A stretch of DNA of 64,000 nucleotides, from assembly GCF_038630985.1 (NCBI RefSeq), contig NZ_CP152049.1, positions 810,001-874,000 of the forward strand. The letters run 5' to 3'. Below, one piece after another: positions 33,410 to 43,136 of this stretch. Source of the DNA: Paenibacillus sp. FSL H8-0548. GTDB lineage: Bacteria > Bacillota > Bacilli > Paenibacillales > Paenibacillaceae. The position numbers and the translations under genes were made by a program. Numbering within the stretch: position 1 is the stretch's first letter; each line of letters begins with the position of its first letter. The notes under the pieces are model-generated. The model was not told where the DNA came from. It did not search any database and saw only the letters and a list, made by a program, of their open reading frames with translations.

Positions 33410-34126
33410 ATGTTGAAAATTGTATGGATCGAAGATGAAGAGCAGCTGCTGCAGGAGTGCGCAAGCTATTTGAGCAAGGAAGCTGTAGAGGTTTACGGCG
33501 CCTCTACGCTCAAGGAGGCGGAGCTCCTAATACCAAAGGTGGGTCCAGATTTGCTGCTGGTTGATTGGATGCTGCCAGGCGGAGCAAGTGGAATAGACAT
33601 CTGTAAGCGGAACGAACGTGAATGGAAGCTGCCCTTCATTATGATAACGGCCAAGGAGGATGAATTCGATAAGGTGCTGGCGCTTGAGCTGGGGGCGGAC
33701 GATTATTTGACGAAGCCGTTTGGTCTGCGAGAATTAAGCGCTAGAATTAAAGCGGTTATGCGCAGAGCAAGCCGGATAGGCGAAGAGACGTTATCACTGT
33801 CTGAGCTGCCTGATGATTCGTTACTATATAGAGGTCCGTTAAGGCTCGACCAGCAGCGTTTCGCTGCTTTTTTAAACGAGCAAAGGCTTGATTTAACTCG
33901 CACCGAATATTTGCTGCTATGGAAGCTGGCGGAATATCCTGGACGAGTGTTTACTCGTACACATTTAATGGACGAGGCTCTTGGCGATAGCTTTCTAGGC
34001 TATGAGCGAACGCTAGATTCGCATATTCGCAATTTGCGCCGCAAGCTGGAGGCGGCTAAGGAGACGCGAGAGCTGATCCAGACGGTATATGGCGTGGGCT
34101 ATCGTTTTTCGGAGGAGTTTAGATGA
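33410..34126 (+). CDS. OmpR-family response regulator
   Basis: 238 residues. The receiver domain (1-120) has the acidic pocket E8-D9, phosphoacceptor D52 in 'LLLVDWMLPGG', the Thr of 'IMITAKEDE' and the Lys of 'DDYLTKPFG'. The C-terminal winged helix has 'LTRTEYLLLWKLAEYPGRVFTRTHLMDEAL' and 'RTLDSHIRNLRRKLE..VYGVGYRF', the OmpR DNA-binding pattern. It is activated by the kinase encoded just downstream (stop and start overlap by 4 bases). Genes for an ABC transporter follow, so it most likely controls them. GGGAG precedes the ATG. Confidence 0.92.
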   Translation: MLKIVWIEDEEQLLQECASYLSKEAVEVYGASTLKEAELLIPKVGPDLLLVDWMLPGGASGIDICKRNEREWKLPFIMITAKEDEFDKVLALELGADDYLTKPFGLRELSARIKAVMRRASRIGEETLSLSELPDDSLLYRGPLRLDQQRFAAFLNEQRLDLTRTEYLLLWKLAEYPGRVFTRTHLMDEALGDSFLGYERTLDSHIRNLRRKLEAAKETRELIQTVYGVGYRFSEEFR

Positions 34127-35436
34127 AGAAGAATGAACCGCAGGGGCGGCGCGGGGAGAAACGGCTTGTCCTTATATGTGCCATTGTGGTTCTATTGACA
34201 TTCAGTTGTTCACAGTGGCTTTTGATGGATTCGAAACAGACAGATCAAACGAAAAATCAGCTTTTTTGGAATGGGTACGCAAAGCTATATTATGAGAAAA
34301 CGGGGAGCTGGTCCGGTCTGACTGCGCTTCTGCAAGCAGATCGCTATATGTTTGCGGAGGATAAATCACCTATGCTTACAATATACGATAAAGATGGTAC
34401 GACTATAGCTGCAGAGCTTGACAATAAGGAAAGTATAGCCAAACATGCCCGAAAAATAGCGATTCTCTCTGAAGGTGAGATTGTAGGTTACACGAGCTAC
34501 TCTAACACGCTGCAAGTGACGATTAGCAGCAAAAGTTTGCTGCTGTCGCTCATAATCGGGCTGTTTGTGTTTCTAATAGGAGCAGGGATACTTCGTCAGT
34601 CTAAGTATGTCGCAAATCGTACCGAGCGTTCCATCGCGAAAGCGATATGGAGTCGTTCAAGCTCTGCTCTAATGGATGATTCTCATACTAGCGGAGAAAT
34701 ACATATTCAAGCTGCATTAAACCATATAGAGGAGCTCGCGCGGCGGGTGGAACGACTGGAAACAGTTCGGAGGTCGATGGTCGCAGATATTGCTCATGAG
34801 CTTCGAACGCCAATTGCAGTGATGCGAACGCAGCTGGATCATGCGATTCAGGAAGGAGAGCTGCTTCCTCTATCCAAAACCGTATCGCTGCATGACGAGA
34901 CGCTCCGTCTCACGAAGCTGGTACGTGATCTTCAGGAGCTGTCGCTTGCCGAATCTGGTCATCTGTCTCTTAGCAAAAGCTGGTTCTCCTTGACCGAGCT
35001 TGCTGCAACGGTTGCCGAGACGCTCGCAGTCGATACAGTTGAGAATGAAATACTTTTAAATACGGTTATGGATCGAGATATTCGTCTATATGCCGATGAG
35101 ACTCGGATTAGACAAATTTTAATTAACGTAATTGGCAACGCACTTCAGCATACACGCCATGAGCTTCGGATCGAGGCGAGACTTGGGCAAGGGCAAGTGG
35201 AGATTAGCGTTGCTGATGACGGCCTCGGCATTGAAGAGGAGGAATTAGCTTACGTATTCGATCGCTTTTACAGGGGGAAGGCTCATCATGAGGCGAACAA
35301 GCGCTCACCCGGTTTAGGCCTTGGACTTGCGATAGCCAATCAATTTGCACAAGCACATGGCGGGACACTCCGAGTAACGAGCCATTACGGCAAGGGGGCA
35401 ATATTTACACTATGTTTGCCGATTATAGAAGTATAG
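34123..35436 (+). CDS. Membrane sensor histidine kinase
   Basis: 437 residues. Two membrane segments (about 14-35 and 137-157) enclose an extracellular sensor region of about 100 residues, unlike the loopless BceS-type kinases. The dimerisation domain carries H225 in 'MVADIAHELRTPIAV'. The ATPase domain has the N box 'ILINVIGNALQHT', G1 'VADDGLGIEEEEL', F box 'VFDRFYRGK' and G2 'SPGLGLGLAIANQ'. All catalytic motifs are intact. It overlaps the response regulator by 4 bases and lies 97 bp before the ABC ATPase. The ligand is unknown; cell-envelope stress or a peptide antibiotic is a reasonable guess from the neighbouring FtsX-type transporter. Confidence 0.9.
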   Translation: MKKNEPQGRRGEKRLVLICAIVVLLTFSCSQWLLMDSKQTDQTKNQLFWNGYAKLYYEKTGSWSGLTALLQADRYMFAEDKSPMLTIYDKDGTTIAAELDNKESIAKHARKIAILSEGEIVGYTSYSNTLQVTISSKSLLLSLIIGLFVFLIGAGILRQSKYVANRTERSIAKAIWSRSSSALMDDSHTSGEIHIQAALNHIEELARRVERLETVRRSMVADIAHELRTPIAVMRTQLDHAIQEGELLPLSKTVSLHDETLRLTKLVRDLQELSLAESGHLSLSKSWFSLTELAATVAETLAVDTVENEILLNTVMDRDIRLYADETRIRQILINVIGNALQHTRHELRIEARLGQGQVEISVADDGLGIEEEELAYVFDRFYRGKAHHEANKRSPGLGLGLAIANQFAQAHGGTLRVTSHYGKGAIFTLCLPIIEV

Positions 35437-35533
35437 TTATCTGCACAAGTTCTGCATATTTGCTCCATTAGGAATGCATAACCTTTTGATAGAGTTAAGG
35501 CATTCAATGGAACAAGAGGTGAGGATTAAGAAG

Positions 35534-36217
35534 ATGATTACCGTAAAAAATATTTTCAAGACGTATGGCAAGGGAGAAGCTGCTGCGCGAGCGCTCCGTG
35601 AAGTTTCTTTCACGATTTCCAAAGGGGAAATGGTGTCCATTACTGGGCCATCCGGCTGCGGAAAGTCGACATTGCTGCATATTTTGGCTGGGATCGAGTC
35701 TATTGACAACGGTGAAATATGGATTGGTGATGCACCTATTCATACATGGGATGACAAGAAAATTGCAAAGCTGAGGCTAGCGAGAATGGGGTTCGTATTT
35801 CAATCCTACCATCTTATTCCGGTATTGAGTGCGTGGGAGAATACGGCACTCCCGCTAATTGCCGCAGGCATTCCCGCTAATCAAGCTAAAGCACGAGCGC
35901 TCGAGGCACTTAAGGAGGTTGGGCTGGCTGACAAAGCACTTCATTATCCAAGCGTGCTCTCGGGAGGTCAAAACCAGCGTGTTGCTATTGCGAGAGCTAT
36001 CGTAGGGAAGCCTGATATCATTTGGGCGGATGAACCAACAGGTGCGCTGGATACGGACACAGCTGAACAAATTATCGGTATGCTGGAAATGCTGAATCGT
36101 CATCATGGAACGACCATCGTTATTGTTACTCATGATCCTAGAATCGCAAGCCGTACAACACGCGCTATCCGCTTGCAAAACGGCCGCGTTATCCATGATG
36201 GAGGCGTGGCGTTATGA
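35534..36217 (+). CDS. ABC transporter ATPase (LolD/MacB type)
   Basis: 227 residues with a complete ABC domain: Walker A 'GPSGCGKST' (38-46), Q loop 'GFVFQSYHLIPVLSAWEN', signature 'LSGGQNQRVAIARAI' (the usual Q-Q is N-Q here), Walker B 'IIWADEPTGALD' and the switch His in 'IVIVTHDPRIA'. It belongs to the MacB/LolD group that drives FtsX-like permeases. The frame is open from 35474, but GAGG at 35521-35524 fits the ATG at 35534. It overlaps the permease gene by 4 bases. It provides energy for the permease, and the preceding two-component genes probably control both. Confidence 0.9.
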   Translation: MITVKNIFKTYGKGEAAARALREVSFTISKGEMVSITGPSGCGKSTLLHILAGIESIDNGEIWIGDAPIHTWDDKKIAKLRLARMGFVFQSYHLIPVLSAWENTALPLIAAGIPANQAKARALEALKEVGLADKALHYPSVLSGGQNQRVAIARAIVGKPDIIWADEPTGALDTDTAEQIIGMLEMLNRHHGTTIVIVTHDPRIASRTTRAIRLQNGRVIHDGGVAL

Positions 36218-38976
36218 TCAAGTCAAGTCTCGTTTGGAGAATGGCATTAGGGAACCTTCGGAAGCAATGGAAGCAGACGCTGCTAACGATTTTTGCAGGT
36301 GCCATCGGCGCAATGCTGATTGCTGCTAGCGCTGTCAACTATGATTCCGTTCAACGCAGCGGCGCAGTGTGGATAGAGGCACATTTAGGGCCGATCAACT
36401 GGAAGTTGACGCCGGAGAAATCGGATAACGAGGGCTTCTCCGCTCAGGAGACAGAAGCGTTGATAGATGTATTGCTTGAGCGGTGGGATGGCTACACTAT
36501 GCTGCCTTACGTAAAGACAGAAGCCGCTGTATTTGCCAAGGACGCGAGTACAGGCACGGAAGCGGCGCTGAAAAACATATTATTTATGGGATTTTCTATG
36601 GAGAAGGCTGTTAGCTTTGATCTCGCTGGTGCTTCATTATGGCGTGCGGGCCTTGCTGACGATGAGCTCATTATTAATCGTGAAATCGCCAAGCTGCTGC
36701 AAGTCGAAGCTGGAGATACTGTAGCGGTAACTGCATCGCATGGAGACAAGCTATTCCGTATTCGTGCTGTAACCGAGCAGCGGGGATTAACAGGATATCT
36801 GGAGTCAGGTGCATTTGCCGGCACGATTATCGGTACTGAACATACCGTTAGAGAACTTTCCAATCAGGCTCAGGACCGCTATGATGCGATACTAGCAGGA
36901 GTCTCGAACTCATCTGTTGATCCAAACCATATGTATCTCATTCCTGAGTATTCATACAATGTTGAGAATCTGAAAGGAAATGTAAAATCGGATATTAAAC
37001 GAATGAATTACGCTGTCATTATAGGCATGATCAGTATGGTAGCCATCGTATCCAGCATGCTCTTCATGCGTCAGGTGTTAGTCATGATTGGTGAATCCAG
37101 ACAGGAAACTTACGGAATTCTGCGCGCAATTGGTTTCTCTCAAGGAAATATTTCAGCCATGTTCACAGTAGAAGCGATATTGCTCTCTTTAATGAGCGTG
37201 TCACTAGGAACAATACTAGGAGTTTGGGGCGGATATAATCTTATCCATCAGTTCTATGGTGTCTATTCGGCGGAGTTATCGCGAATGGCTGGCAATACGA
37301 TACCTATCCAACCCTATATATCTATAGGGACGGTGGCTGTTGTATTTGGGGCTATGCTTTGTTTTCTTAGCATGATCTCCTTATTATCCGCTCGACGAGT
37401 GAGTCGATTCAGCATCGTTGGAGCATTGCGAGGAGCAGCGGAGACGGGAGATAAAGGAAGACGCCGAGGAAGCAGACGAATAGGATTCCGCATAGTTTTT
37501 GCGTTTGGATTGTCTGCTGCCTCCATTCATTTTATTTTTGCATTTGTTCAACCACCAAAATTGAATGGTGAAAATATGCTCCTTATTGCATGGACGTGGC
37601 TCGTCGCCTGCTTCTTTGTTCTTTTCATCGTTTTGTCGCTATTAAACAAAATGGATGGTCCTTTGCAAAGGCTGCTGCGTTTTGTGGGTATTCCACCGCT
37701 TTCCATAATGCTTGCCCTTAAGTACCCGCGATGGCATAAAGGACGAACCTATACGGCAGCACTTTTGTTTGCGCTAGTTATGATGACCATAACCTTTATC
37801 GTTTGCATCATGCAAATCGTACTTGCTAACGGAAATGTTGATCGAACGAATCAGACGGTGTTTGGCTTTGGCGGCTACGCATCGTACCGGACAGCGGCAG
37901 AGAAGGAGAAAATAGAAGCAGCCGCTGCTAATGATCCTTTTATTCAGGAACATATTCGTGGATTGACGACAGCAGAACCCTTCATGCTCAGTATGATAGA
38001 GCGAGGCATCGCGCAAGCAGCTGTTCCAGTGACCAAGGAGCTTATTCGGGATAATCCAATCCAATTATTAGCTCGAGCGCCTATGTTTGCGAATGATCAG
38101 GCAGCATGGGAGGCGGTATTAAATGACCCTAATTATATTATATTGCCTTATTATTACGGGATGGAGGACCCGTTGTTTCCTGAAGCGATTACGCTAGTGG
38201 AAGCAGGGGAAACCATTACACTTCCGATATATGAAAATAAGCTGAGAAGCGATACAGAGGATTGGGTGCCGCAAGCACAGCGGGGTTTCATTGTTGCAGG
38301 CTTTGTTCCAAACGATGCTGCGACGCAATTGATTGATTTTTATGGAGCAACGTTTATGAATGAGGAGGTAGTAAGAGAGTTTCGTCCCTATGGTCATAAA
38401 TGGCCTAATCAGACCGAACTTGGCTTTATTTTGTTCCAGTTTGATTACAAGGATATCAAGCTGGCGCAGGCGCTGGAGGAGAGGTTTGCTATTGGAGGTG
38501 TATTAACCTTTGATGTCCCTTATCTCAAAAATTCAGCGGAGCAGCTAATAAACAAGCAGCTTGGTTATGGCTTCATCGGCTTTAGTGTGATGTCAGCCTT
38601 CATTGGAATTATGGGACTTGCCATTATTCAGTTTAGAGCTGTGCGTGAGCGGAGCAAGCAGGTGGGAATGATGCGCTGTCTTGGCGTATCTAACAAAAAC
38701 ATTTATATGATGTTTTTTATTGAAGGCTTCGTTATCAGTGCGGTTGGTCTGCTCGTAGGATGGGGAGTTGGCTCGAGCGGAGTGCGTATTTTTTCGGAAA
38801 ATATAAAATATGATATTCGCGTTTATGAAGAGCCCTTCGTCTTCATCTATCCCTACGACATCCTTATTCCAATTATTGGCGTGCTGCTCGCGGCCTCCTT
38901 GATTATCAATATTGCGCCGGCAAGAGCGGCTCTAAAGCTAAAGGCTGTGGATGCGCTAAGAATGGGGAATGATTAA
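36214..38976 (+). CDS. FtsX-like ABC transporter permease, double module
   Basis: 920 residues with about ten predicted membrane segments in a 4+2+4 arrangement: one helix near 20-40, an outside domain of about 220 residues, three helices (about 268-290, 318-340, 365-390), two central helices (425-445, 460-480), one helix near 515-535, a second outside domain (about 540-780), and three C-terminal helices. Each half carries an FtsX domain ('GESRQETYGILRAIGFSQGNI' and 'ERSKQVGMMRCLGVSNKNI'). Such permeases move lipids, lipoproteins or peptides by mechanotransmission and do not act as channels. This layout differs from BceB, which has one large loop. It is the last gene of the module, with a bidirectional terminator after it. 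Confidence 0.88.
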   Translation: MIKSSLVWRMALGNLRKQWKQTLLTIFAGAIGAMLIAASAVNYDSVQRSGAVWIEAHLGPINWKLTPEKSDNEGFSAQETEALIDVLLERWDGYTMLPYVKTEAAVFAKDASTGTEAALKNILFMGFSMEKAVSFDLAGASLWRAGLADDELIINREIAKLLQVEAGDTVAVTASHGDKLFRIRAVTEQRGLTGYLESGAFAGTIIGTEHTVRELSNQAQDRYDAILAGVSNSSVDPNHMYLIPEYSYNVENLKGNVKSDIKRMNYAVIIGMISMVAIVSSMLFMRQVLVMIGESRQETYGILRAIGFSQGNISAMFTVEAILLSLMSVSLGTILGVWGGYNLIHQFYGVYSAELSRMAGNTIPIQPYISIGTVAVVFGAMLCFLSMISLLSARRVSRFSIVGALRGAAETGDKGRRRGSRRIGFRIVFAFGLSAASIHFIFAFVQPPKLNGENMLLIAWTWLVACFFVLFIVLSLLNKMDGPLQRLLRFVGIPPLSIMLALKYPRWHKGRTYTAALLFALVMMTITFIVCIMQIVLANGNVDRTNQTVFGFGGYASYRTAAEKEKIEAAAANDPFIQEHIRGLTTAEPFMLSMIERGIAQAAVPVTKELIRDNPIQLLARAPMFANDQAAWEAVLNDPNYIILPYYYGMEDPLFPEAITLVEAGETITLPIYENKLRSDTEDWVPQAQRGFIVAGFVPNDAATQLIDFYGATFMNEEVVREFRPYGHKWPNQTELGFILFQFDYKDIKLAQALEERFAIGGVLTFDVPYLKNSAEQLINKQLGYGFIGFSVMSAFIGIMGLAIIQFRAVRERSKQVGMMRCLGVSNKNIYMMFFIEGFVISAVGLLVGWGVGSSGVRIFSENIKYDIRVYEEPFVFIYPYDILIPIIGVLLAASLIINIAPARAALKLKAVDALRMGND

Positions 38977-39005
38977 GTTTTTGGATGCTAACTGAGCTAA
39001 GTGTA

Positions 39006-39061
39006 AGCAAAAAGAGGGTGCCCCAGCAGCGATTACGCTTATGGGACACCCTCTTTTTGCT
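39006..39061. terminator. Bidirectional terminator between permease and dps
   Basis: AGCAAAAAGAGGGTGCCCC pairs with GGGACACCCTCTTTTTGCT, a near-perfect 18-bp stem with natural A and T runs on both strands between convergent genes. Confidence 0.9.
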
Positions 39062-39063
39062 GT

Positions 39064-39525
39064 TTATTTACCGTTGAATGCGCTCAGCATCCATACATGC
39101 TTCTCAAGTGTTGTATGAATTGCTAGGAGCATATCGGCTGTAGTTTCATCACCAGCTTTTTGGGCGTCTTCCATACCCGTCTTAAGCTCGCCGATCACCT
39201 TTGTAAAGTCCGCGATCAATTGATCGACCATATCTGTCGCATCCTCTTTGTTCGATGCTTCACCAATGCTGGAGGTGCTCAAATGCTCCTTCATCGTCGC
39301 GATGGGTTTGCCTTTCAAGGCTAACAGGCGTTCAGCCAGCTCATCTACGTGAAGCGCAGCCTCCTCATAAAGCTCTTGGAACTTCGCATGCAAGGTGAAA
39401 AATTGGGAGCCCTTCACATACCAATGATAATTGTGAAGCTTAATGTAAAGAACGCTCCAGTTGGCAATTTGATGGTTTAGATGCTGCTGTACAGTTGTCG
39501 ATTTTGTAGTAGTTGCGTTTGTCAT
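39064..39525 (-). CDS. dps: Dps-family DNA-binding ferritin
   Basis: 153 residues. The ferroxidase-site motif '[46 protein letters not shown]' is clear, with the His, Asp and Glu metal ligands shared across the dimer interface. The C-terminal helix '[20 protein letters not shown]' is also typical. The protein forms dodecamers that oxidise and store iron and shield DNA from peroxide. An in-frame ATG at 39534 directly abuts the ribosome site; GAAAGG fits the ATG at 39525 (9-base spacing). A PerR-like box lies about 103 bp upstream. Orthologous in context to MrgA-type proteins induced by peroxide. Confidence 0.93.
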   Translation of the reverse strand: MTNATTTKSTTVQQHLNHQIANWSVLYIKLHNYHWYVKGSQFFTLHAKFQELYEEAALHVDELAERLLALKGKPIATMKEHLSTSSIGEASNKEDATDMVDQLIADFTKVIGELKTGMEDAQKAGDETTADMLLAIHTTLEKHVWMLSAFNGK

Positions 39526-39627
39526 AATAATCATCCTTTCTGATGATAGTTTGCTCAGATCATAGTTGGCAAATACGGAATAAATACGGTGATTTTTAAT
39601 AAAGATTAAATTAGACTAAATCCTTAT

Positions 39628-39642
39628 TTATAATTATTACAA
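39628..39642. promoter_or_regulatory. PerR-box-like operator upstream of dps
   Basis: TTATAATTATTACAA matches the PerR consensus TTATAATNATTATAA at all but one defined position and lies inside a larger A/T palindrome (CTTATTT...AAATAAG). PerR control of dps/mrgA is well established in Bacillus. Confidence 0.6.
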
Positions 39643-39718
39643 ATAAATAAGTGATTGTCAATATATATAAACGTATTTGAGACGATTGAAACAAATAGTA
39701 CTTAATGACTTGGATTAA

Positions 39719-39760
39719 AATAGCCACTATCCTGTACTGGTGCAGGATAGTGGCTATTTA
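39719..39760. other. Hairpin resembling the amylopullulanase terminator
   Basis: ATAGCCACTATCCTG and CAGGATAGTGGCTAT form a 15-bp perfect stem. The same core (CTATCCTG...CAGGATAG) is used at 13699-13730. Here it stands alone in the dps-GH15 gap, upstream of dps. Confidence 0.6.
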
Positions 39761-39778
39761 TCGAGGCAGGAGGGCAGC

Positions 39779-39915
39779 TATGTTGTACTCCGTACAACAT
39801 AGATGTCCATTTAGGAGTGAAAAGAGCAAAAATAAGGTATTCTATTGCAATCATACAGTATAGGAAAGCCATAGACGATTTAAAGCACGAAGTTACTGCT
39901 TAAGTGCAGGATAGA
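39779..39915 (+). repeat. Degenerate tandem repeat block C and palindrome
   Basis: CTATGTTGTACTCCGTACAACATAG is a palindrome, followed by TATTGCAATCATACAGTATA and TTACTGCTTAAGTGCAGGATA, which resemble the units of blocks A and B. The rest of 39526-40017 has the PerR box, the hairpin at 39719 and another AGCCG/CGGCT hairpin near 39960-39995, but no gene. Confidence 0.4.
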
Positions 39916-40017
39916 CAGAGTAGTGGGGGAAAGCAGAGACAGCCCAAGATGGTCGTATAGCCGAGAGGTCTGGGAGTCGGGGCCTTAAGCGGCTATCCCT
40001 GTCTATTACATTTTGCT

Positions 40018-41973
40018 TTATTGATTTATTACAGAAGCCTCAGCCTCTGCGAGCATAAATATCGTCAAAATAAACATGGCATGCGACCAGGTGAGAGGGA
40101 CGACCCATGCGGTCTCGCCGGTATTCTTGTCTATTTGCTCAGGAAGCAAGCCTGCTGCTGTACGGTGATCAAGCGCCCACTTCAGCAGCTGCTTTGCAGC
40201 TTCAAGGTTTCCGGTCTGAATGCGATAATGCGCCAGCCAAAGGGTGGTGAGAATCCAAGGATTTCCTCCGATATAGTTATCATCCTCATACCGCTTAATT
40301 CCGCCTACGCCAGGCGTTGTTAAGGAAGCTTCAATGGTATCTGCGGTACGCCGCATATAGTCGTGGTCAGCTGGAACAGCGCCGAAAGGTACGGCGATGC
40401 CTAGCAAACTGATATCTATGACAGGGTCGCGCTCAAGCGTATATTTCATGTAGCCTTTATTGCCCTCGGTTGCATATCCTGCAGCTCCTGCTGCGATAGC
40501 TTGCTCATATTTGCTGGCAGAGACAGTCAAATTTATACCGCGGTAGAAGCTTCCGCCTTCCTCGTTCCAGCACAGCTCATTAATTGCGGCAGCGATTCGC
40601 TCAGCTGCTGCGGTCCATTCCGCGGCCAGCTCAGTCTTGCCTGCTACCTCAGCGAAGCTTGCTGCAGCAGTCAACCCGCCGAAAACAGCAGCAGAGGAGT
40701 AGGTGTGTGATGCTTCGCGTTCCTCCCAAAGGTCGATGCTCGGCTTAGGCAAGCCGGTTTTCGCGTCAAGGTAGCTCATCAAGAAGGTAGCTCCTCTCTC
40801 AACAGCAGGCCATACTTGCTCCGCGAAGCGGCTGTCCTTGTTTTCAGAATAGTGCTGCCACATTCCCCATAGAATCGATGAGCCTTCATCGATTTGAAGT
40901 CCCCAAGAGGGTGCTAGGCTGCCATCGTGATAGTGGCGTTGCTGCCAAGAGCCGTCAGGCGATTGTGCCGTAAGTGTCCAAGCATAGAAGTTGTCAGAGA
41001 GCGAGCCGAGGCCTGCTTTATCAAGCGCAGTTGTAATGAATGCGGCATCCCGGCCCCAGCAATAAGAATAACCGCCGCAGCGGGCAAAGTTTTCGTCAAA
41101 TTCGGGTGCAGCAATAATGCTGCCGGTTTGCTCGTCAGACATCAGCTTGAACATGAGAAGTGAGCGATCATATAAATCTGCAATGTCATCATCGTCAATA
41201 GGGCAAGGAGCAGCAACTGACAAATAGTTATGCCAGTAATCTGTCGTTTCGGCTATCCATTCGGTGCTTGATTTTTCCTTCGCCCTCTGCAATTGCTGTA
41301 ATGCTTCCTGTTCATCATGACCCGCGGCAATGTATACGGGGATGGTCACCGATGCGCCTGGCGCAAGGGAATTAATGCTCCATTTCAAAGCGCCATCTGG
41401 TTTCATATCAATAACGGCGCCATTCAGCTCACCATTTTGAACGGAGTCCCATGAGAGGCCTGCTTGATAACTTGTGCATACGTTTGCACTTGAAAGCGCA
41501 AAATAGTACTTATGGCGAAAATGAACCAAAGAATCGGTATCTGCATGAAACAAAGTGGTGTTATACAGATGATTCTCACTTACTAGGAAAGAGGAATGCA
41601 AAATAAAGGCGAAGGAAGCAGGCTCATCGCTAACATTAGTAAATGTATATTCACGAACAATCAAATCTTGACCAGGAACCGCGAAATGCAAGCTGTTTAC
41701 CTGCATTTTATGCTGCTCAGAATGAGCGTTAACTCTGAAAATATTCGTTTTTTCTGCGTACTCCGCGTTATGCTTCCAGCCGTCTGCTTCTTCATCAAAC
41801 CAAGTAACAGGGGAATGCTGCCACTGAATTCCGGTCCGCATGGCATCTACATGCTGCGGCAAATCGATATGGGGCCACCACAGGCGATAAAGCTTGCCTG
41901 TGCGCCCTAATGATGCAAGGAACTTTGAATTGCCAATAATGGCGTCAACTAAAAAAGGTTTTTTACTAGACAT
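40018..41973 (-). CDS. GH15 glucoamylase-type glycoside hydrolase (cytoplasmic)
   Basis: 651 residues without signal peptide. The N-terminal beta domain (about 1-255) is followed by the (alpha/alpha)6 barrel with 'GGYSYCWGRDAAFITTALDKAG', the general acid E363 in 'QIDEGSSILWG', 'GGNPWILTTLWLA' and the general base E612 in 'GLLPEQID' before 'VVPLTWSHAMFI'. GH15 enzymes release glucose from the non-reducing end of malto-oligosaccharides or related glucans; cytosolic forms act on imported dextrins, glycogen or trehalose. AAAGGAG precedes the ATG at 41973. It lies 4 bp after the LacI-family regulator gene and is certainly in its operon, back to back with the maltodextrin importer. Confidence 0.9.
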   Translation of the reverse strand: MSSKKPFLVDAIIGNSKFLASLGRTGKLYRLWWPHIDLPQHVDAMRTGIQWQHSPVTWFDEEADGWKHNAEYAEKTNIFRVNAHSEQHKMQVNSLHFAVPGQDLIVREYTFTNVSDEPASFAFILHSSFLVSENHLYNTTLFHADTDSLVHFRHKYYFALSSANVCTSYQAGLSWDSVQNGELNGAVIDMKPDGALKWSINSLAPGASVTIPVYIAAGHDEQEALQQLQRAKEKSSTEWIAETTDYWHNYLSVAAPCPIDDDDIADLYDRSLLMFKLMSDEQTGSIIAAPEFDENFARCGGYSYCWGRDAAFITTALDKAGLGSLSDNFYAWTLTAQSPDGSWQQRHYHDGSLAPSWGLQIDEGSSILWGMWQHYSENKDSRFAEQVWPAVERGATFLMSYLDAKTGLPKPSIDLWEEREASHTYSSAAVFGGLTAAASFAEVAGKTELAAEWTAAAERIAAAINELCWNEEGGSFYRGINLTVSASKYEQAIAAGAAGYATEGNKGYMKYTLERDPVIDISLLGIAVPFGAVPADHDYMRRTADTIEASLTTPGVGGIKRYEDDNYIGGNPWILTTLWLAHYRIQTGNLEAAKQLLKWALDHRTAAGLLPEQIDKNTGETAWVVPLTWSHAMFILTIFMLAEAEASVINQ

Positions 41974-41977
41974 GTGG

Positions 41978-43006
41978 TCAACTCCTTTTGGCTACGCTTT
42001 GTATCGATGATTCACGAACGATCAGCCTGTGCGGAATAATCATCCGGTTCTGATGCACACTCTCTTCTTTAATGTAACGAATGAGCATTTGAGAAGCAGT
42101 ATAGCCGAGCTGGTACGTTCCAATATCAATAGAACTAATTGGAGGAGTAGCAAGCTCGGATAAAGCGATGTTGTTAAAGCTTACAATGCTAAGATCGTCA
42201 GGAACCTTAAAGCCAAGCTCGGTTAACCCCCGCAGTACGCCAAATCCAACGACATCATCAATGACGACGAGACCGCTTGGCCGCTCGGGCAAGCTCATCA
42301 TGAAGGACATCGCCCGATAGCCGCTTTGCTGTAGAAACTCGCCTTCGACGATCCACTCGGATCTAACCTTCAATCCGGCTTCATGCATAGCTCGCCGATA
42401 ACCGTTCATCCGATCATGGGCTACCGTGAGTGCTGGCGGCCCGCTGACGAAGCCAATTCGCTCATGTCCTTGGAGGATCAAATGCTGCGTCGCATCATAG
42501 GCAGCGAGTTCGTTGTCATTGTCGACGGATAAAATATTGGGATGACCTTCGGTGCGCCCGATTAATACAGTCGGGAATTTATGCTTGTTCAATAGCTCGA
42601 TTAAGGGATCATTTACTCGCGAGGATAACAAAATAACACCATCTACGCGGCGTCCAAATACTAATCGCGATACCGTCTCCGTTTCATCACTAGGAGAGGT
42701 GGCTGCTGTCAGCAGCATGTCATAGCCCGAACGCGTGGATTGTGTTAAAATGCCGCGCAGCAACTCGCCGAAGAAAAAATCCTGAAACAGCTCTTCAGCA
42801 GGTCGAGGCAGCATAATCGCCAGCGTTTGAGTCGTTTTTGAGACGAGGCTTTTGGCCATCGCGTTAGGATGGTAGCCCATCTCCTCCATATACCTTTTTA
42901 CCTTCTGAGTTGTTGCCTTGCTAATTCGAGGGTGATTTGAAACGACCCTGGAAACAGTTGAAGGAGAAACTCCAGCAGCTTTTGCAATATCTTTAATGGT
43001 CACCAT
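41978..43006 (-). CDS. LacI-family transcriptional regulator of the mal locus
   Basis: 342 residues. The HTH 'VTIKDIAKAAGVSPSTVSRVVSNHPRISKATTQKV' is at the very N-terminus, with the hinge helix 'YHPNAMAKSLVSK', and is followed by a periplasmic-binding-protein-like sugar domain ('FFGELLRGILTQSTRSGYDMLL', 'LPERPSGLVVIDDVVGFGVLRGL'). The DNA-binding residues suit CAAACG-type operators, several of which lie in the intergenic region and before the amylopullulanase. GTG at 43027 and ATG at 43024 are possible but lack ribosome sites; ATG at 43006 matches the family start. Divergent from the importer operon, co-transcribed with GH15. Likely a maltose/maltodextrin-responsive repressor. Confidence 0.92.
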   Translation of the reverse strand: MVTIKDIAKAAGVSPSTVSRVVSNHPRISKATTQKVKRYMEEMGYHPNAMAKSLVSKTTQTLAIMLPRPAEELFQDFFFGELLRGILTQSTRSGYDMLLTAATSPSDETETVSRLVFGRRVDGVILLSSRVNDPLIELLNKHKFPTVLIGRTEGHPNILSVDNDNELAAYDATQHLILQGHERIGFVSGPPALTVAHDRMNGYRRAMHEAGLKVRSEWIVEGEFLQQSGYRAMSFMMSLPERPSGLVVIDDVVGFGVLRGLTELGFKVPDDLSIVSFNNIALSELATPPISSIDIGTYQLGYTASQMLIRYIKEESVHQNRMIIPHRLIVRESSIQSVAKRS

Positions 43007-43136
43007 ATATAATTGAGCCCCCATCACGCAATCGTGTGTGCATTCTATGCTTCATCCTAATGCAACTGTTGTCTAAAAGTAAATATATATCTTAGGATTC
43101 AGTTGCACAAATGATAAAAAACTGAAACAGAAGGAG

